A DNA stretch of 64,000 nt from Acidobacteriota bacterium (lineage in GTDB: Bacteria; Acidobacteriota; Vicinamibacteria; Vicinamibacterales; JAKQTR01). The notes beneath the pieces are model-generated. The model did no database searches. It was not told the DNA's origin and was given only the letters and a program-made list of their open reading frames with translations. How positions within the stretch are numbered: the stretch's first letter is position 1; every line of letters starts with the position of its first letter. The stretch spans positions 1-64,000 of the forward strand of contig JAPKZO010000036.1 of assembly GCA_026393755.1 (NCBI GenBank), in the 5' to 3' direction. Shown one piece after another: positions 9,088 through 16,044 of the stretch. A program made the translations under genes and the position numbers.

Positions 9088-9319
9088 GGCGGTCTCCTTT
9101 CGGCGGAGAGGGAGATCTCTCCGACAATCGGAGTATCGTCAGACGCACGGTGGGATTCGCAGACCGAGATAGACGAGCGAGGGTTACACTATCCGCCGCA
9201 GGCGGATTGAGTTCAACAAGCGGCTGCACCCGACGGCCGCCTGACCTGGCGCGGCGCGGCCGCGGGTGGACCGCAGCCGTTGGGCAGAAACAACGCACAC
9301 GCGAGAACTGGAGAGGTAC

Positions 9320-9601
9320 TTGAGTAGTCGTCGTCGATGGCCGCCATGGTGGGACTGGGAATTGGAATTCAGTCCTCACCTGCTGAAGCGCATGGAAGAC
9401 CGGCGCTTCACGGAAGTCGATCTCAGGCGTATGCTGGAACATGCGACCGGAAATCGGCGGGACGCGGTGGCTGGGCGATGGATCATCCAGACACGGCACA
9501 GTCGGCGGGCGTGGGAAGTGATTGTGGAACCACTGACGACCGAACAACTTCTTCTGGTCGTCACCGCGTACCCTCTCGAGAACGAGAAGAAGGCGAGATG
9601 A
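9320..9601 (+). CDS. DUF4258-domain small protein (toxin-like)
   Basis: 93 residues from the TTG at 9320, with GGAGAGG at 9310-9316; an in-frame ATG at 9266 would add 18 residues without a visible RBS. The core FSPHLLKRMEDRRFTEVDLR...AWEVIVEP...LLVVTAYPLE has the DUF4258 pattern: HxxxRM.ER, a mid-protein W.I...H, and a C-terminal VVTAYP strand. DUF4258 proteins have a RelE/BrnT-like compact fold and often sit in toxin-antitoxin-like pairs. The stop overlaps the next start (ATGA), so translation is coupled. Toxin activity is inference only. Confidence 0.7.
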   Translation: MSSRRRWPPWWDWELEFSPHLLKRMEDRRFTEVDLRRMLEHATGNRRDAVAGRWIIQTRHSRRAWEVIVEPLTTEQLLLVVTAYPLENEKKAR

Positions 9602-9867
9602 ACACCCCGTATCTTGAAGTGACGTATCGCCGAGGGCGAGCGATCGCGGCCTACTACTACCTGCCGCGCCGTCCCGGTCAACGCAGCATGCGAACACGGC
9701 GGGTGGAGGCTGGCCTGTTGGTCGACTACGCCAGGGGCGGTCGGCCGATCGGCGTGGAAATCACCAACCCCGGCGCCCTCTCGGTGGCCGCGTTCAATCG
9801 GGTGTTGCGAGAACTCGGCTTCGCATCGGTGAGCCGGGAGGACGTAGCTCCGCTCATTGCTGCCTGA
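9598..9867 (+). CDS. DUF2283-domain small protein (putative partner of the DUF4258 protein)
   Basis: 89 residues, start ATG 9598 overlapping the DUF4258 stop by four bases. The pattern LEVTYRRGRAIAAYYYLP...RRVEAGLLVDYARGGRPIGVEI matches DUF2283: a short beta protein with an A.Y..L strand and a D....G...GIEI segment. DUF4258-DUF2283 pairs are common in accessory regions and are suspected toxin-antitoxin modules. By position and fold I infer that this is the neutralising partner, though the order is toxin first. Confidence 0.7.
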   Translation: MNTPYLEVTYRRGRAIAAYYYLPRRPGQRSMRTRRVEAGLLVDYARGGRPIGVEITNPGALSVAAFNRVLRELGFASVSREDVAPLIAA

Positions 9868-9998
9868 TCGGTCGGGCAATGTCGAACCTCCGCCCAACAT
9901 GGCTTGCGCCGACGGCGGCTGGTGCGATCGTGGGCCGCCGCGGCTGAAGCCTGACGTCTAGGGGGACAGCGGGGCAACGAAAGGTGAGGGATTCCCTG

Positions 9999-10706
9999 AT
10001 GAGACATTCAAGTGTGCTTGGGTTCGGTGGTGCATCAGCAATTGCTGTCGGCATGCTCAACATTCTTACAGGGGTGACGCACTTTTTGCTGCCGCGGGCT
10101 CAACTTCGAGGTGCCGGCGGCGTCACTGCAGCGTTCTTTCAGTCACTCTCTGAGAGCTCATTGGTCTTCTCGCTTCACTACTGGATTGTCGTCGCTCTCT
10201 CGCTGCTGACGCTCGCGGTTATCGTGGCCTTCCTCTCATTGCTTCGTGAACAGCTCACGGGACCTCTGTGTTGGGCGGCGGTTGTGGGCTTCCTCGGGGC
10301 GGCACTGGCAACAATCGATTTTGCCTATGTCGCCGTGGAGGCGCCCCGGCTGGCGAAGCTGTTCATGAGTGCCTCACCCGATGTACAGTCGCTATTGCTC
10401 GTCGTTGGTATGCCTCACATCGATCCGTGCTTCTTCGCGTGGGGCCTCATGGGGGTATTCGCGCTGACCGTAAACGCCGCAGCGCTACGCCGGAGGCTCG
10501 TTCCCCGCTCACTTGGGTACATCGGCCTTGTCGGCGGCGTGCTGTTTCTCCTTGTGTTTGTGGGATCGCTTTCACGATCTTCGTGGCTGATTGATTTCTC
10601 TGTAGGGTTGGGAGCGCTCGCCGTTGGCCCGGTATGGTACTTCTGGATTGGATTCGTGCTCAGGGCCAGAGGTCGATCCGAGGAATTGGCTCGACATGAG
10701 ATATGA
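9999..10706 (+). CDS. Multi-pass membrane protein of unknown function
   Basis: 235 residues from the ATG at 9999 (GGTGAGG at 9983-9989); a GTG at 9984 would add five residues. About six hydrophobic helices are visible: FGGASAIAVGMLNILTG, WIVVALSLLTLAVIVAFL, CWAAVVGFLGAALATI, FFAWGLMGVFALTVN, YIGLVGGVLFLLVFVG and FSVGLGALAVGPVWYFWIGF. The layout resembles DUF4386-like integral membrane proteins, without a motif I can assign. Its codon use looks less GC-biased than flanking genes, in keeping with the accessory setting. Confidence 0.65.
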   Translation: MRHSSVLGFGGASAIAVGMLNILTGVTHFLLPRAQLRGAGGVTAAFFQSLSESSLVFSLHYWIVVALSLLTLAVIVAFLSLLREQLTGPLCWAAVVGFLGAALATIDFAYVAVEAPRLAKLFMSASPDVQSLLLVVGMPHIDPCFFAWGLMGVFALTVNAAALRRRLVPRSLGYIGLVGGVLFLLVFVGSLSRSSWLIDFSVGLGALAVGPVWYFWIGFVLRARGRSEELARHEI

Positions 10707-10732
10707 GATGGAGGCCCCCTAACCCGCAAATT

Positions 10733-10778
10733 GGGCCTGATCCGACTATGCGGAGATCCGCATAGACGGATCAAGCCC
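10733..10778. repeat. 46-bp near-perfect palindrome
   Basis: Arms 10733-10754 and 10757-10778 are complementary at 20 of 22 positions, with a 2-base spacer. The perfect core is TATGCGGAGATCCGCATA (10747-10764). It begins 27 bases after the membrane-gene stop. It has no T-tract, so it could be a terminator, a transposon end or a recombination site. Confidence 0.7.
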
Positions 10779-10840
10779 AGAGGCCGCGCGATGCCGCGTG
10801 GAAGATCTACGTGAACGCCACCGTGGAAGCGGACCTGTGA

Positions 10841-10996
10841 TTCCTCGCGACCATCACCTTCTTCTTCTTGTTCCCCGTGGCCATCGTCATGGTCGTCGTC
10901 GCCGTCGTTGAACTAAACCGCTTCGCGGCAGTCGCGCTCGCCAACGCTCATTACCCGCCGACCGCCCCCATCTTCGGCCACCCGTTTCTCCTCTGA
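10841..10996 (+). pseudogene. Possible membrane-protein fragment
   Basis: An open segment of 51 codons directly after an in-frame stop reads LATITFFFLFPVAIVMV then VVAVVELNRFAAVAL and ends at TGA 10994-10996. It has a hydrophobic helix followed by a polar tail but no good start codon before the helix. It is probably a decayed C-terminus; chance coding is not excluded. Confidence 0.3.
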
Positions 10997-11021
10997 CGGA
11001 TCGCTCTTCGCCTCGTCGCGC

Positions 11022-11225
11022 ATGACGATTCGCGTCGAGCAGATTATCGGCGCGGTGAAGCGACTTCCGAAGAGGGAGTTCGCGCAGTTTCGAAAGTGGT
11101 TTGCGGAATACGACGCGGCTGTCTGGGACTGGCAGATCGAACAGGACACAGCGGCTGGGCGGCTGGACGCTCTCGCTCGCGAAGCACTTCGGGACCACGC
11201 AGGGGCGCACACTCGCGAACTATGA
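11022..11225 (+). CDS. Putative antitoxin of a RelE/ParE-type pair
   Basis: 67 residues. The N-terminal half (MTIRVEQIIGAVKRLPKREF) followed by AQFRKWFAEYDAAVWDWQIE and DTAAGRLDALAREALRDHAG matches a widespread family of small antitoxins encoded before RelE-like toxins. The last codons overlap the toxin start (ATGA at 11222-11225), typical of translational coupling. Because the toxin is broken, this antitoxin is probably orphaned. The family call rests on the RQIE/DW-QIEQD-AAGRLDAL pattern and the partner gene. Confidence 0.7.
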   Translation: MTIRVEQIIGAVKRLPKREFAQFRKWFAEYDAAVWDWQIEQDTAAGRLDALAREALRDHAGAHTREL

Positions 11226-11362
11226 AACACTACGCCACCGCGCGATTCTGGCGTTGCTACCGCACACTACCTCAGGAAGTCCGCCAGTTGGCCGATCGGT
11301 ATTTTGCTCTGCTCAAGAGCGACAGTTCACATCGATCGCTGCAATTCAAGAGACCTGGCTAG
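11222..11362 (+). pseudogene. Truncated RelE/ParE-type toxin
   Basis: The frame encodes MKHYATARFWRCYRTLPQEV, then RQLADRYFALLKSDSSHRSL and QFKRPG before a stop. Intact family members continue after LxFKK.G with W.VRV...YRAL. Here a similar remnant (LVAVRPRRAL) is seen in another frame at about 11360-11400, so a frameshift and loss of the C-terminus are likely. The IS256-type transposase fragment begins about 145 bases later, suggesting that insertion and deletion destroyed the toxin. Confidence 0.65.
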
Positions 11363-11507
11363 TTGCGGTCCGCCCGCGTCGGGCGTTAGAGTCCCAGCAT
11401 GTGGTGGAATTTCGGTAAACCGCTGAGCCTGGACAGGGGAAGCGGCCATCGTGCATCGTTCCGTGAGTTCTTCTCGGCAAAGAGGACCTACACGGAGGGC
11501 GACGACG

Positions 11508-11696
11508 ATGGCCAAGGCAAGGATGGATCTGACGGCGTTTGTTGGCAAGCTCCTTGAGGAGCAGGACGGGGATGTCCTTCGGGAGGGCATCCGGGTGCTC
11601 TCCCAGGCGTTGATGGAGAGCGAGGTCGCCGGCTTGATCGGTGCGGAGCGGTACGAACGCACGAGCGACCGGGCCGCGTATCGGAACGTGTGCTGA
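11508..11696 (+). mobile_element. IS256-family transposase N-terminal fragment
   Basis: From the ATG at 11508 the frame encodes MAKARMDLTAFVGKLLEEQD, continuing as GDVLREGIRVLSQALMESEV and IGAERYERTSDRAAYRN. This is the start of a Mutator/IS256-type transposase, usually about 400 residues; the frame is cut after ~60 residues at about 11690. The bases upstream to ~11380 may include the left end of the element. What follows is not IS sequence but the end of another gene and HipT, so an IS-linked deletion has occurred. Confidence 0.8.
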
Positions 11697-11753
11697 TTGT
11701 GTGGGCGCCGTGGAAGTGCTGGCGGACCAGAATCGTCAAGAAGGGTAACGCCG

Positions 11754-12668
11754 GTGAGCTGCCTGATCTGTCTCGGTCCTACGGATTCATCGCCATATCA
11801 CGCCCGCTGCCTCCGAAGGTTGTTCGGGGCTGGGTCGGTACCGGATCTGGACATCGATCTCGCGCGTCTCCATACCGTCGCCTTGGCGATGGTCGGACGT
11901 ACTACTCTGTCGGGCATCCAGCGGAAGATCTCGATCGACTTGGCGGTCGAGCGGGGAGCGTTGCGACTGGTGCTTGGAGCCGGTCACTTCATTCTGAAGC
12001 CACAAGCGCAGACGTTTCCAGAAATTCCCCAGAATGAACTGCTGACGACGCGGATGGCGGAGCACGTGGGGATCGACGTTCCGCCCTGTGGTCTCGTCCG
12101 TTTGCGTGACAACACACTCGCGTACATCGTTCGGCGGTTCGATCGTCTTCAGGATAAGCGGAAACTGCGCCAGGAAGATTTCTGCCAGCTTGCGGAAAAG
12201 CCGCCCAAGGATAAGTACGAGGGCTCGGGTGAACTGTGCGTTCGGCTGCTCCGTCGCTACGCGAGCGAGCCGCTGGTTGACGTGTTGCGCCTGTACCGCT
12301 TGATGGTGTTCTCGTGGTGGACGGGCAACGGTGACATGCATCTGAAGAACTTCTCGCTGTTGACCGGCGACGATGACCTGCATCGACTCTCTCCAGCCTA
12401 CGACCTCATATGTACAAGGCTGGTCATCCCCGGTGATCAGCTCGCGTTGTCGGTAGGCGGCAAGTGTGAACACCTCACACGCGAGGACTGGTTGGCTTTC
12501 GCCAAATATGGGGGAGTTCCTGATCGATCGGCGCAGCGCATCTTAGCGACGATTGTATCGTCGCTGGACGCGTGTCTGCAGATGATTGACCGGTCTTTCC
12601 TCAGTAGCGCATTCACGGACGCCTATCGCGATCTGCTGCGAGAGCGGGCAGCCGTTCTTGCAGCGTGA
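11754..12668 (+). CDS. hipT: HipT-like kinase (short HipA-family toxin)
   Basis: 304 residues from the GTG at 11754. It lacks HipA N-subdomain 1, as in HipT of HipBST systems. The N-terminus carries SCLICLGPTDSSPYHARC, a CxxC...HxxC cluster. Kinase features follow: Gly-rich loop LSGIQRKISI, GHFILKPQA lysine, QNELLTTRMAEHVGIDVPPC, catalytic loop GNGDMHLKN and metal-binding SPAYDL. HipA-family kinases phosphorylate aminoacyl-tRNA synthetases and cause growth arrest. Immediately upstream a short tail in another frame (EVLADQNRQEG, then stop, ~11706-11748) may be the end of a lost hipS or hipB. The partner genes appear deleted at the IS256 fragment, leaving the kinase without visible antitoxin. 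Confidence 0.8.
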   Translation: MSCLICLGPTDSSPYHARCLRRLFGAGSVPDLDIDLARLHTVALAMVGRTTLSGIQRKISIDLAVERGALRLVLGAGHFILKPQAQTFPEIPQNELLTTRMAEHVGIDVPPCGLVRLRDNTLAYIVRRFDRLQDKRKLRQEDFCQLAEKPPKDKYEGSGELCVRLLRRYASEPLVDVLRLYRLMVFSWWTGNGDMHLKNFSLLTGDDDLHRLSPAYDLICTRLVIPGDQLALSVGGKCEHLTREDWLAFAKYGGVPDRSAQRILATIVSSLDACLQMIDRSFLSSAFTDAYRDLLRERAAVLAA

Positions 12669-13073
12669 AGCGAGTGAGTGACGTTGGTCCCAAAACGCGA
12701 CAGCCAGCGCTAGAGAAATCCGGCTTCAGGCGATCCGTCGTTCCTGACCGACATCAGCCCGCTGCTTTCGGCTGGCTACACGTGGGACCCGGAGGCGGAA
12801 GCACCGCTCGTTTCTTTGCGGCTGATCGAACGTTTACCCGGCGATCCCTGGAAGGGCGCAGCGTAGCAGTTGCTGACGGTCCGGTGCGCTGGGATATCCG
12901 CCGGGCGTTCATCGGAACAGAGGCGCACCCGCTTTCGTAGCTTCTGGAGAGCGTTTCTGCACCGCGAACCCCGGTCCGATGGCCAGAACGGGAGTGCCTG
13001 TTTCGGCTGAACCCCTGGGGTCGCACGCGGGCCGGTATCTGGAACGCAGCCCAGGTGAATCAGGGAGGGGATC
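12669..13073. other. Gene-poor stretch with a coding remnant
   Basis: It contains a C-terminal coding remnant (12732-12866). The rest, to the small membrane gene at 13074, shows no family or clear repeats. Confidence 0.45.
12732..12866 (+). pseudogene. Remnant of an unknown protein's C-terminus
   Basis: An open segment reads DPSFLTDISPLLSAGYTWDP and then EAEAPLVSLRLIERLPGDPW KGAA before the stop at 12864. An in-frame stop 24 bases upstream means there is no start. The pattern looks like a real protein tail, perhaps from a nucleotidyltransferase-type toxin gene, but I cannot assign it. It fits the surrounding debris of defence and toxin genes. Confidence 0.35.
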
Positions 13074-13232
13074 GTGGACAGGAGATCGTGGCTGAAGGTT
13101 GCGGCCGGGCTGAGTTTCCTGCAAGGGCAAGTCCTGCTGCCGGGCGTGGCGTCCCACGTGGTCTTCCTCTCAGCCGGTATCGCGTACCTGGGAGGAGCCG
13201 TCCTCAACTGGAAGGCATCGAAGGGTCGCTAG
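13074..13232 (+). CDS. Small membrane protein, 52 residues
   Basis: GTG start at 13074 preceded by GGGAGGGG. The product begins MDRRSWLKVAAGLSFLQGQV, followed by a second hydrophobic stretch (VVFLSAGIAYLGGAVL) and a basic tail (NWKASKGR). Two short helices and the strong ribosome binding site argue for a real gene. I recognise no family. Confidence 0.5.
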   Translation: MDRRSWLKVAAGLSFLQGQVLLPGVASHVVFLSAGIAYLGGAVLNWKASKGR

Positions 13233-13363
13233 CCCGCTTCGGACAGTGGTTCTGTGCTTCCCATCGCAGTGGTGGACCCGTCATCCAGCCGCGAGGCAAG
13301 GCCCGGCAGCAGTCTACCCATGACTGTCGATCGAGAGGCGGAGCTTGCGTCAGGAAGAGCGAA

Positions 13364-13864
13364 TCATCGGGTCAATGTGAACTGGCCGCTGTTCATGGCG
13401 CCGCCGCAGGACACGGTGGACATCATTCCGGACATCATCCCGGACATACTGCCCGAGTAGGTCCCCGTCAGGGCGTGTCCATCGTCGGACATCTGTCCCT
13501 GGCCATCCACCAGCATGGAGCAGGACGACATCGTGCCGCTGAATCCGCCGCTCGGCACCGTCATGTGGAACGACACGGTGGAGCCGCTGATGGCGCCCTG
13601 CATCGAGCCGTTCCCCATCATGCTTCGGCTGGTGTCGCTGATGTTCATCGTGCCGGTCATGGAGTTTCCGTTCTGGGTGAGGGCCCACGTCATGCTCTCC
13701 CGGCCGGTCGTGTCCGCCGACGTGCCAATCCACGTGCCGGACAGGCTCGTGAGCGGGGCAGCGGGGGTCTGCGTAAGTGCGGTGGGTGCGGTAGGTGTCG
13801 CCGCGCTTCCAGCGCACGCGGTCGTGAACATCAGACTCAAGGCAACGAGAGCATATCTGCGCAT
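13364..13864 (-). CDS. Secreted lipoprotein of unknown function
   Basis: 166 residues from the ATG at 13864; an upstream start would spoil the signal. The N-terminus MRRYALVALSLMFTTACAGS has a lipobox-like TTAC, so it is probably lipid-anchored. The body is Ser/Gly/Met-rich with SGTWIGTSADTTG, ALTQNGNSMTGTM and LTGTYSGSMSGMMSGM. These are beta-strand repeats like small lipocalin-type or META-like acidobacterial lipoproteins in which a G.W.G....T motif recurs. Function unknown. Confidence 0.65.
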   Translation of the reverse strand: MRRYALVALSLMFTTACAGSAATPTAPTALTQTPAAPLTSLSGTWIGTSADTTGRESMTWALTQNGNSMTGTMNISDTSRSMMGNGSMQGAISGSTVSFHMTVPSGGFSGTMSSCSMLVDGQGQMSDDGHALTGTYSGSMSGMMSGMMSTVSCGGAMNSGQFTLTR

Positions 13865-14009
13865 ATCACGCTTCCGATTGGGTTTACGCCGAGTTGTAGA
13901 GGTGGGTTGTCCCACTCGTCACCATAACAGATTCACAGAACCGACTTTCGGTGACACCAGGAGCGATCCACGCATCGGTGCGGCGAGCGCAGCCCATAAC
14001 GAGGCATCC

Positions 14010-15305
14010 TCATCGCTTCGGTTGCGGCGGCACTGCAGCCGCAAGCCGAACCTCATTCACGGAGCAGACGACGCGAATGTCACCTGACAAACGACGGTCG
14101 TGGCTTGCGCGTCCCCAGAACTCTCGTGCCGCCGTGCGAGCGTCGTCCCAGACGTCCAGCGTGTCGGAAGCCGCCCTCGGCAACGCAAACGTCCTCGCGC
14201 GCACTTGGCCGTCGGCCAAAGGCGCGTACAGCATCGAGACCTGATCGAACGCCGGCGCGAGCCGGAAACTCGAACCATCGGGGAACAAGAGGATGTTGAA
14301 CTGATGTCGATCGGTATTCCCGATAAACGCGCCAAAGGCATCAAGCCATCGAAGGCGACGCGCGTCTTCATCAGACAGGCGACCGGCGTTTCTCAGCTCG
14401 ACCGCCGCCCGGGCCCAGGAGTGCGCCGGATCGTTGCAGACCGCGGCCAGGCTCAGCACAGCAATGCGTCCACGCGCCCCAAGCCGATCAAATCGCTCGC
14501 TCTCGAGGAACCGGTGCGAAGGCGTCTCCACGACTTGCGTGCGGGCCGCCGACACGCCGTGCGATGAAACCACGTCGAGCGCCAACGCTTCCATGGCAAG
14601 CAAGTCACACCACCGCCTCGCCACAGCATCTGCGGAGCGGGCGGCGAACTTGATGAGCCGGTGACGTCTGTCAACAAACACCCCGAATTTCGGCCGCTCA
14701 CCGCCGGCCGATGAACCGGGCGGATGCCCGGCCATCGTCGCTTCTGCCAGTTCGGGATAGTCGTCGTGCGTTTTCGCACCGGTGTCAAGCGCTTGCCATC
14801 GCGCAAATGATTCGTCGCCGAGGATCAGATTGCCTGGCAGATCTTCGCCGCGTCTCGACATGGCGATGAGAACATGATGATCAGACCAGTCAGCCAGACG
14901 CGTCGGCAACCGAAGATCGGCGTGAATTGCAGCGAAGTGTCGGCCCAGGAAACCCGAAGGCCGCGCATCTGCGATTTCGATGGGCAGTCCGTCGGACACC
15001 GCACCGGCTGGCATCCAGACTGTCTGACGCGATGCCAGGGTGAGCACCTCGCCCGCCGAACGAGCGACGCCGTTTTCAAGTATGCGAAACACTGGGAACC
15101 GCGACGCGTCGAGGCCGGGCCACAACTCGCGCAAGCCATAGCGTGTGGCTCGTCCTCGACCGATGCGGATTACACGCGCCTCGGCTTTGCGGACGGCTCG
15201 CATCATCGTCGGTGCGGACACTCCAAGCCTCTGCCGGAGGTCGGCGGCGTCAACAACCCTACGGCCTAGCTCGCTCAGAAGATTGTTCACAATGAAACGA
15301 TTCAA
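14010..15305 (-). CDS. hipH: YjjJ/HipH-type HipA-family kinase with N-terminal HTH
   Basis: 431 residues from a TTG at 15305; a GTG at 15290 (MNNLLSELGRRV) is equally possible. Residues ~5-60 form a winged-helix segment (DLRQRLGVSAPTMMRAVRKA, ARVIRIGRGRATRYGL). The rest is HipA-like: RPKFGVFV, LIKFAARS lysine, ARRWCDLLAMEALAL, catalytic loop IGNTDRHQFN and metal-binding APAFDQVSM. Fusion of HTH and kinase in one chain matches E. coli YjjJ (HipH), a HipA homologue without a separate antitoxin. The HTH probably represses its own promoter, where direct repeats lie. Confidence 0.85.
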   Translation of the reverse strand: MNRFIVNNLLSELGRRVVDAADLRQRLGVSAPTMMRAVRKAEARVIRIGRGRATRYGLRELWPGLDASRFPVFRILENGVARSAGEVLTLASRQTVWMPAGAVSDGLPIEIADARPSGFLGRHFAAIHADLRLPTRLADWSDHHVLIAMSRRGEDLPGNLILGDESFARWQALDTGAKTHDDYPELAEATMAGHPPGSSAGGERPKFGVFVDRRHRLIKFAARSADAVARRWCDLLAMEALALDVVSSHGVSAARTQVVETPSHRFLESERFDRLGARGRIAVLSLAAVCNDPAHSWARAAVELRNAGRLSDEDARRLRWLDAFGAFIGNTDRHQFNILLFPDGSSFRLAPAFDQVSMLYAPLADGQVRARTFALPRAASDTLDVWDDARTAAREFWGRASHDRRLSGDIRVVCSVNEVRLAAAVPPQPKR

Positions 15306-15390
15306 TCATATCGTACTATGGCATAATATCGAATAAAATGCAGCACTTGTCGATGACTGTGAAACAAATAATGAAACGAGTATGAAACGA
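15293..15390 (-). promoter_or_regulatory. AT-rich promoter with TGAAACRA direct repeats upstream of hipH
   Basis: TGAAACGA occurs at 15293-15300, 15372-15379 and 15383-15390, and TGAAACAA at 15360-15367. The last three are 11-12 bases apart, about one helical turn. The stretch is far richer in A/T than its surroundings. It is a likely autoregulatory operator for the HTH of the HipH-like protein; this is inferred. Confidence 0.5.
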
Positions 15391-15482
15391 TTTAACGTGT
15401 GAACGAGGAGACACAATTTCCAGAAAGGTCACTCGGTTCCAGCGCCGTTGGATTCGACGCGATCAAGGAGCGCGGCCGGCCT

Positions 15483-15707
15483 TCAGCGCGACTGTGGACG
15501 TGTCTTCACGTAGCCGAAGTAGAAGAACACGGCGCACAAAACGACTGACACGACCGCCCTCACGCCAAAGAGTCGTGGGGAGATCGTGAATCCAAAGAAC
15601 GGAAACGGCACGGAGATGTCGTACAGGAACAGATACCCATTCGCGATCGTGCCGGCGAATGCTGCGCCAGAGAAGAACTTGAACACTTCCCGCCAATTGA
15701 TTCGCAT
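15483..15707 (-). CDS. Small two-helix membrane protein
   Basis: 74 residues from the ATG at 15707, with GGAGGG seven bases upstream on the minus strand. MRINWREVFKFFSGAAFAGT continues through two hydrophobic helices (AGTIANGYLFLYDI and VRAVVSVVLCAVFFYFGY), with a basic C-terminus. It resembles small uncharacterised membrane proteins of Acidobacteria. The start lies about 100 bp from the operator at 15810, on the opposite side from the kai operon. Confidence 0.65.
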   Translation of the reverse strand: MRINWREVFKFFSGAAFAGTIANGYLFLYDISVPFPFFGFTISPRLFGVRAVVSVVLCAVFFYFGYVKTRPQSR

Positions 15708-15809
15708 GGTCACACCCTCCGTTTCAGTAGCCAGGAGGCCGATGCGCGAGAGTATAGCGCGACGCCACCGGCCGCGTGGGAGAGCCCCCTCGGGACGTAT
15801 CGAACCATC

Positions 15810-15825
15810 TGTTCAATTTTGAACA
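15810..15825. promoter_or_regulatory. Inverted-repeat operator S1, kai operon
   Basis: TGTTCAATTTTGAACA, extending to the 18-bp palindrome CTGTTCAATTTTGAACAG (15809-15826). It lies 36 bp before the first gene of the kai operon. A second palindrome, GTTACCAGTAAC, follows at 15840-15851. It is the best match to the motif found at about ten other promoters in the window. Confidence 0.75.
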
Positions 15826-15861
15826 GCGTAGACCCACCTGTTACCAGTAACGTCGCTTCTC

Positions 15862-16044
15862 ATGACAGACCGCGCAGAGCTCATGCGACTGAGCCTGCAA
15901 CTCGAGCGTGACCTGGTGGCTCAAATGCACCTCAGAGTGCTCTTGACCGCCACCGAGACAACCGTCGCCGGTCGCCGGCTGGAATTGCGAAACCTCAAGG
16001 CTCGCATGGCGCGCCGATCGCCCGGGCCAGGACAAACTGAATGA
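15862..16044 (+). CDS. Small helical protein, first gene of the kai-like operon
   Basis: 60 residues (MTDRAELMRLSLQLERDLVA...), highly charged and almost wholly helical, probably a short coiled coil. Its stop overlaps the KaiC-like start (ATGA, 16041-16044), which shows coupling and argues that it is translated. I recognise no family. It could be a docking or regulatory peptide for the ATPase; that is speculative. Confidence 0.65.
   Translation: MTDRAELMRLSLQLERDLVAQMHLRVLLTATETTVAGRRLELRNLKARMARRSPGPGQTE

Larger units (their letters stand above)
8584..9319. other. Gene-poor stretch with mobile-element debris
   Basis: It contains a GC-rich hairpin (arms AGGTGGGTGC and GCGCCCACCT near 8685-8712), copy B of the tRNA-like repeat (8820-8858) and, on the minus strand, the truncated recombinase start at 9087. 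Beyond these I find no recognisable coding sequence. Confidence 0.5.
10707..11021. other. Non-coding stretch after the membrane gene
   Basis: It holds the 46-bp palindrome at 10733-10778 and an open segment resembling a membrane-protein fragment (10841-10996). No complete gene is seen. Confidence 0.5.

Noticed and set aside
8584-11450. A chromosomal integron with attC sites
   Set aside because: Hairpins and small cassettes suggested it, but no paired RYYYAAC/GTTRRRY cores in the right spacing and no integron integrase were found.
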